DNA from: JARLFX01 sp036404255
GTDB taxonomy: Bacteria; Acidobacteriota; Terriglobia; Terriglobales; Acidobacteriaceae
DNA: 18,317 nt
Direction of reading: 5' to 3'
NCBI GenBank assembly: GCA_036404255.1
Contig: DASWOP010000055.1
Location: 1-18,317, forward strand
Made by a program: the position numbers and the translations under genes. The notes below the pieces were generated by a model that did not search any database, was not told the DNA's origin, and was given only the letters and a program-made list of their open reading frames with translations. The first letter of the stretch is position 1. Each line of letters begins with the position of its first letter. Shown here piece by piece: positions 15,076 to 18,317 of this stretch.

Positions 15076-16698
15076 TTAGTGGGGGTAGGCCTCGACTACC
15101 TGGGATTGTTTCAGCTCGAAGTCGTGGAAGCGGCGTTCCAGTTCCATCTGCTGGCGGGCCTTCTCGCTTCCCTTCAGAAAGCCGGAACACTTGCTGGAGG
15201 ATTCCTCGGAGCAGGCATCGACGAAACGGGTGAACTTGTCTGGTTTGGCCCAGAGGTCGGCACCGGGGAGGAAGCTGTGCTCGATGGAGGTGCGGGCGCT
15301 GCGCTTGAGGTCGAGGTAGGTGAAGCCGAAGTCGGTCACGGCGCGTTCGTACTCGTGGGTGATGTCGATGCGGGAGACGCCTTCGTCGTCTGTGGAGAGA
15401 GCGACGGGGACGCGGGCGGCGAGATAGATGGGCAGCGGATGATGGTCGCCGGTGACGCCGAGGATGACATCGTTGCTGGTGAGGTTGATCTCAACCATGA
15501 TGTGTTTGGCGCGCATCTCCTTGAGCAGAGATTGCGGGTCGTGCTCGTACATGATGGACACGCCGTGACCGATGCGTTCTGCGTGACCAAGCTCGATGGC
15601 TTCGCGGATGTGGAACTTGAGGCCGTCGGGCGGGACCATCTCGTAGGCGAGTTCGCCGGCGTGCAGAGTGATGTGGACGTTGGGGTAGACGCTGTGGAGG
15701 TAGTCCAGCATGAGCATCTGCTGGTGGTATTGGTTCATGGAGACGTAGCCGTCCTCCGGCATGACAAAGTTGATGCCGACTACGCGGGGATCGACGCTGG
15801 CAACTTCAAAGCCGAGGAGGGTTTGGGCGAAGACCTGCTGGGGCGGGAATCCGCGGAGAACCTGGTAGATGTAGCGCACGGTTACGTTGCAGGCAGGCAG
15901 CGCCTGGGGGGTGCCGCAGTGCTCGCGCTGGTTGCGGGTGGCATCCATTGCGTCAAACTCGGCGCGGTTGGCGGCGATGGCCGCTTGCAGCCCCTTTGCC
16001 AGAACAGCATTGCGCATGGCGGGGAGATTGGGGTTCCAGCCGACGGCGTAGCCTGCTGCTGCGGCGGCGCCGAAGTCGGGCGTGTGCATGATCTCGAGAT
16101 ATTGCTCGTTCTGCGAGGCGGCGCGGGTGGCGACCTCATCGACCCATTCGCCGGCGTGCTTTGCGCCCAACGAGCCGAAGCGGGCGAAGGTGGAGAAGAA
16201 CTGGTCGTGGCCGTCGGTGCCGGATTTGGGGACGAAGGTGCGCATGGAGTATGCGTCGACTGCGGCGTCGTAAAGCTTCTGGTTCCTGAGGGCGTCGGCT
16301 GCGGGCTGCTGGCCGGTGGCGCAGACGGGCTGCGCGGGAATGCTTTTGGTGAGGCCGGTGCTGGGCTTCACATCGAAGGTGACGGGATCGATGCAGAGAT
16401 TGTCGGCGATGGCGTTTTGCAGGAATGTCTCGGCGTAGATGGCTCCGCTGAGGTGCATGTGCAGGTCGCCGCCCTTGGGCATCTCTTCGAGAAAGGCACG
16501 GAGCTTGAGCGGGTTGCCGGCGGCACGATCGAACATGAGCAGGGTGCGCTGCTCGTGTTCGCCGACGCGCATGCGATTCGAGTTGGGCCGGGGGAGAAGG
16601 AGGATTCCACCGACGGTGAGGATGCAGACGAAGAGGATGGCGACGCCTGCGGCGATGCGGCGGAGTTGCGTGGACGAGTCGATAGCGGGCTTAGTCAT
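15076..16698 (-). CDS. Membrane-anchored adenosine deaminase family metal hydrolase
   Basis: The 540-residue protein carries the metal and catalytic signature of adenosine deaminases: DLHMHLSGAI (His80 and His82), TLHAGEL, RIGHGVS and LSTDDEGVS. Such enzymes hydrolyse the amino group of adenosine or a related purine. It is about 190 residues longer than cytosolic adenosine deaminase. The extra length includes a hydrophobic segment at about residues 13-36 without a lipobox, which suggests export with an N-terminal anchor, and a large insertion after the HxH motif, recalling the extracellular ADA2/ADGF-like group. Its job may be nucleoside scavenging in the periplasm. The ATG at 16698 has a weak ribosome site but sits directly before the basic-hydrophobic signal region. 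A good promoter lies 50 bases upstream, and a hairpin repeat array follows the stop. Confidence 0.88.
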   Translation of the reverse strand: MTKPAIDSSTQLRRIAAGVAILFVCILTVGGILLLPRPNSNRMRVGEHEQRTLLMFDRAAGNPLKLRAFLEEMPKGGDLHMHLSGAIYAETFLQNAIADNLCIDPVTFDVKPSTGLTKSIPAQPVCATGQQPAADALRNQKLYDAAVDAYSMRTFVPKSGTDGHDQFFSTFARFGSLGAKHAGEWVDEVATRAASQNEQYLEIMHTPDFGAAAAAGYAVGWNPNLPAMRNAVLAKGLQAAIAANRAEFDAMDATRNQREHCGTPQALPACNVTVRYIYQVLRGFPPQQVFAQTLLGFEVASVDPRVVGINFVMPEDGYVSMNQYHQQMLMLDYLHSVYPNVHITLHAGELAYEMVPPDGLKFHIREAIELGHAERIGHGVSIMYEHDPQSLLKEMRAKHIMVEINLTSNDVILGVTGDHHPLPIYLAARVPVALSTDDEGVSRIDITHEYERAVTDFGFTYLDLKRSARTSIEHSFLPGADLWAKPDKFTRFVDACSEESSSKCSGFLKGSEKARQQMELERRFHDFELKQSQVVEAYPH

Positions 16699-16747
16699 GA
16701 TTTATGTGTGTCGCTTAGGATATCGCGGTCCGGGAGGAATGGACAGG

Positions 16748-16776
16748 ATTCTTCGGTGGCGGGGATTTGTTGTCAA
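16748..16776 (-). promoter_or_regulatory. Sigma-70-type promoter for the adenosine deaminase gene
   Basis: On the minus strand a perfect TTGACA (16771-16776) is followed by a 17-bp spacer and AAGAAT (16748-16753, four of six). Transcription would begin near 16741, about 43 bases before the start codon. Confidence 0.55.
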
Positions 16777-16953
16777 GGGGTGGAGAGTGGGGTGAGGCGC
16801 GGATTGGGTTGATTTTATTGGGTGAAATGCGTGTTGGGGGTGTGGCGTAGTTGGGTGGTGGGGTTGGTATTCTTAATGAGTGGGGGGTGAAGGCTGGGTT
16901 CCGTGCAGCGGAAGCTCTTTGGCGGTATGGGTGACGCGGGATGCGTCTGGATT

Positions 16954-16986
16954 CTCGCCCTTCGCTGCGCTCGAGGGTCAGAATGA
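16954..16986. repeat. Dispersed intergenic repeat, copy 1
   Basis: CCCTTCGCTGCGCTCGAGGG followed by TCAGAATGAC. This resembles a very common intergenic repeat of acidobacterial and other genomes, whose usual form joins CCTTCGCTGCGCTCAGG to ATGAC. CCCTTCG and CGAGGG give it partial dyad symmetry. A related copy lies at 17095-17118. Confidence 0.6.
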
Positions 16987-17094
16987 CTCGGAGAGAGTTT
17001 GGGGCGATGGGATAAGGGAGTGATCGCGCATTGCTAAAGACAACGGCCTTCATTGGGTTAGCGGTCGTGCAGCGATAAAGACAACTGCGGGGGT

Positions 17095-17118
17095 CCTTCG
17101 CTAAACGCTCAGGATGAC
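17095..17118. repeat. Dispersed intergenic repeat, copy 2
   Basis: CCTTCGCTAAACGCTCAGG followed by ATGAC, a diverged relative of the element at 16954-16986 in the same orientation. It is preceded by a TAAAGACAAC motif at 17076-17085 that also occurs at 17035-17044. Confidence 0.6.
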
Positions 17119-17147
17119 GACGGTTGAGAGTGGTGGTGACGGGAGAT

Positions 17148-17198
17148 ATTCGTTCTGCTTCGAAAACCCAGGTCTCAGAATCGAGACCTGGGGCACCC
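17148..17198 (-). terminator. Solo copy of the CCCAGGTCTC palindromic repeat; terminator-like after larA
   Basis: The 10-bp stem CCCAGGTCTC (17167-17176) / GAGACCTGGG (17183-17192) has the same loop length as the array at 14788-15056, with one loop base changed, and is followed by GCACCC. The plus-strand left flank, 17146-17166, matches the flank of array unit 1 (14767-14787) closely, including TCGAAAA next to the stem. Read on the larA strand it is a GC-rich hairpin followed by TTTTCG, beginning 20 nt past the stop codon, so it should act as an intrinsic terminator. Confidence 0.75.
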
Positions 17199-17218
17199 AG
17201 ATTCTTGGCGCGATTGGC

Positions 17219-18317
17219 TTATTCGCGGACGCGGACGTAGGCGTAGGGGCCGTCGGGGATTACGGCTACGGTGGCGTTGGGCGGGAGGCCCGCCAGCAGG
17301 CTGCGCACGGCGTCGTCTATGGTGCGGAAGCTTTGCAGGGCGAGGCTGCCGAGTTGCGCGGGGGAAATACCCGGCAGGTAGAAGAGGACGTGGTGCTTCA
17401 GCTCGACCAGAGCGAGTTTTTCAAGCTGCCACTGGTCAACCTGGACGGGTGTGTCTTTGATCTCGTCAAGAAAGCTCTGCGGGCTGCGGTAGGTGCTGAG
17501 TTTCTCGATGAACTCGGGCGAGCCGATGCCTTCGGAGCATTCGCTGGCGATCAGGATCTTGCCGCCGGGTTTTACGATGTGCTGGACGGCGGTGATTCCC
17601 TTCACTGTCTGGTAGAAGTTACTGTCAAGCGGATAGCCGGCGGCGCTGGTGATGGCGGCGTCTACGAAGTGGGGGAGGTATTCAATGGACCCGCTGCGGA
17701 GATGCGCGACGCCAGCGGCGTGGGCCTGCACGGGGTCGCCGGCGAAGATGCCGGAGATCTCGCGGCTCTGAGTGAGGGTGACGTCAAGCATGAAGTCATG
17801 CCGGGCCATGCGGGCTATCTCAAGCAGCTCGGCGTGGAGCGGGTTGTCGTCGATGGAGCCTTCGGTGGCGAGGGCTTCGCGCATGAAGCGAGGGGAGTGG
17901 ATGACCTTGATGGTCTGCTGGGCGGCGAGGCCGGGCGCGATGAGCTTGCGGCCGCCGGAAAAGCCGAGCATGAGGTGCTGCTCAATGAAACCGAGGGTGA
18001 TGTGGAGGTCAGCATTGAGAAAGGGGCGAGCGATGTGGACGGGCGTGCCGCGCTGGGTGTCGCCGATGTGGCGATGGTCTTTGGCGATCCTGGCATCGTG
18101 GTTGAAGATGGGATATTGCGACGCGATGGTGGGGCCGAGGATGGTATCAAGCTCGTCGGCGGTGGCTTCGCGATGGAGGCCGGTGGCGATGCAGATGGTG
18201 ATGTCTTCCGCATGGAGCCCGGCGCGATGCAGACGGGCGAGCACGGGCGGAAGGGTGATGGAGTTGGGCGCGGGGCGGGTGATGTCGCAGACGGAGATGG
18301 CGGCGGTGCGCTTGCCG
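17219..18317 (-). CDS. larA: LarA-type nickel-dependent lactate/2-hydroxyacid racemase (start outside window)
   Basis: The frame is open from the stop TAA (17219-17221) through the right edge of the window, giving about 366 residues. The GTG at 18244 is not the start, because VCDITRPAPN upstream of it in frame is the conserved N-terminal LarA substrate motif. Family residues are visible at exact family spacing. The histidine of TGLHR (18173-18175) matches His108 of Lactobacillus plantarum LarA. The histidine of GFIEQH (17975-17977) is 66 residues on, matching His174. The lysine of SGGRK (17945-17947) is 10 on, matching Lys184, which tethers the nickel-pincer cofactor. The histidine of VIHSP (17897-17899) is 16 on, matching His200, a nickel ligand. 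A later YQTVK fits the Gln/Lys substrate pair. Cofactor-making LarB, LarC and LarE are not in the window. The family also racemises or epimerises other 2-hydroxyacids, so lactate is only the default substrate. Confidence 0.9.
   Translation of the reverse strand, partial: GKRTAAISVCDITRPAPNSITLPPVLARLHRAGLHAEDITICIATGLHREATADELDTILGPTIASQYPIFNHDARIAKDHRHIGDTQRGTPVHIARPFLNADLHITLGFIEQHLMLGFSGGRKLIAPGLAAQQTIKVIHSPRFMREALATEGSIDDNPLHAELLEIARMARHDFMLDVTLTQSREISGIFAGDPVQAHAAGVAHLRSGSIEYLPHFVDAAITSAAGYPLDSNFYQTVKGITAVQHIVKPGGKILIASECSEGIGSPEFIEKLSTYRSPQSFLDEIKDTPVQVDQWQLEKLALVELKHHVLFYLPGISPAQLGSLALQSFRTIDDAVRSLLAGLPPNATVAVIPDGPYAYVRVRE

Larger units (their letters stand above)
16699..17218. other. 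Noncoding gap with dispersed repeats and a G-rich segment
   Basis: The gap between the larA and deaminase genes holds the deaminase promoter, a G-rich plus-strand segment (about 16775-16890), two diverged copies of a CCTTCGCT...ATGAC repeat, a duplicated TAAAGACAAC (17035-17044 and 17076-17085), and the terminator-like repeat next to larA. No open frame in it looks like a gene: the one spanning 16715-17053 on the minus strand has no family motif and is a translation of repeat sequence. Confidence 0.6.

Noticed and set aside
15079..16812. 577-residue plus-strand open frame opposite the deaminase gene
   Set aside because: It is the antisense shadow of a GC-rich gene; it shows no family motifs, while the minus strand has a complete adenosine deaminase signature.
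16715..17053. 112-residue minus-strand open frame in the larA-deaminase gap
   Set aside because: Pro/Asn-rich, crosses the intergenic repeat and the deaminase promoter, with no ribosome site or family motif.

Overview
The window looks like a chromosomal segment from a GC-rich soil bacterium, most likely an acidobacterium of the Terriglobia (Granulicella, Terriglobus or Edaphobacter-like). This rests on overall composition, the style of the encoded proteins, and intergenic repeats of a kind I associate with those genomes. It is an inference that a phylogenetic search of any of the proteins would settle. Eleven protein genes are supported, two of them cut by the window edges. I see no rRNA, tRNA, CRISPR array, transposase or integrase.

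Left third, plus strand: the 3' end of a transglutaminase-like gene (1-330), then a membrane acyltransferase (386-1411). A convergent short-chain dehydrogenase resembling DprE2 lies on the minus strand (1427-2185). A divergent regulatory region (2186-2431) then leads into a tightly packed three-gene RND efflux operon, mdtA-mdtB-mdtC (2432-10220). The encoded adaptor and the two different inner-membrane pumps match the E. coli MdtABC arrangement, in which MdtB and MdtC form a mixed trimer. No outer-membrane channel gene follows, so a TolC-type partner must be encoded elsewhere. An ECF-sigma-like promoter sits 62 bp upstream of mdtA.

Right half, all minus strand, read right to left: a LarA-type nickel racemase (17219-18317, start outside the window), a membrane-anchored adenosine deaminase family protein (15076-16698), a group II PLP-dependent decarboxylase (13194-14543), a short alpha-glucan phosphorylase (11263-13014), and a PAS-GGDEF diguanylate cyclase (10217-11149). 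The cyclase stop codon overlaps the mdtC stop codon tail to tail. These five do not form an obvious pathway, and most gaps between them are long and carry their own promoter-like or terminator-like signals.

The most unusual noncoding feature is a palindromic repeat family with stem CCCAGGTCTC / GAGACCTGGG. It forms a 79-bp-period tandem array (14788-15056) starting 19 nt after the adenosine deaminase stop codon. A solo copy (17167-17198) starts 20 nt after the larA stop codon in the same orientation. Read in the direction of those genes, the solo copy and the last unit of the array are hairpins followed by TTTT, so the family appears to act as a mobile or amplified transcription terminator or mRNA 3'-end element. 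A second, diverged repeat family (CCTTCGCT...GGATGAC type) occupies the 520-bp gap between larA and the deaminase gene.
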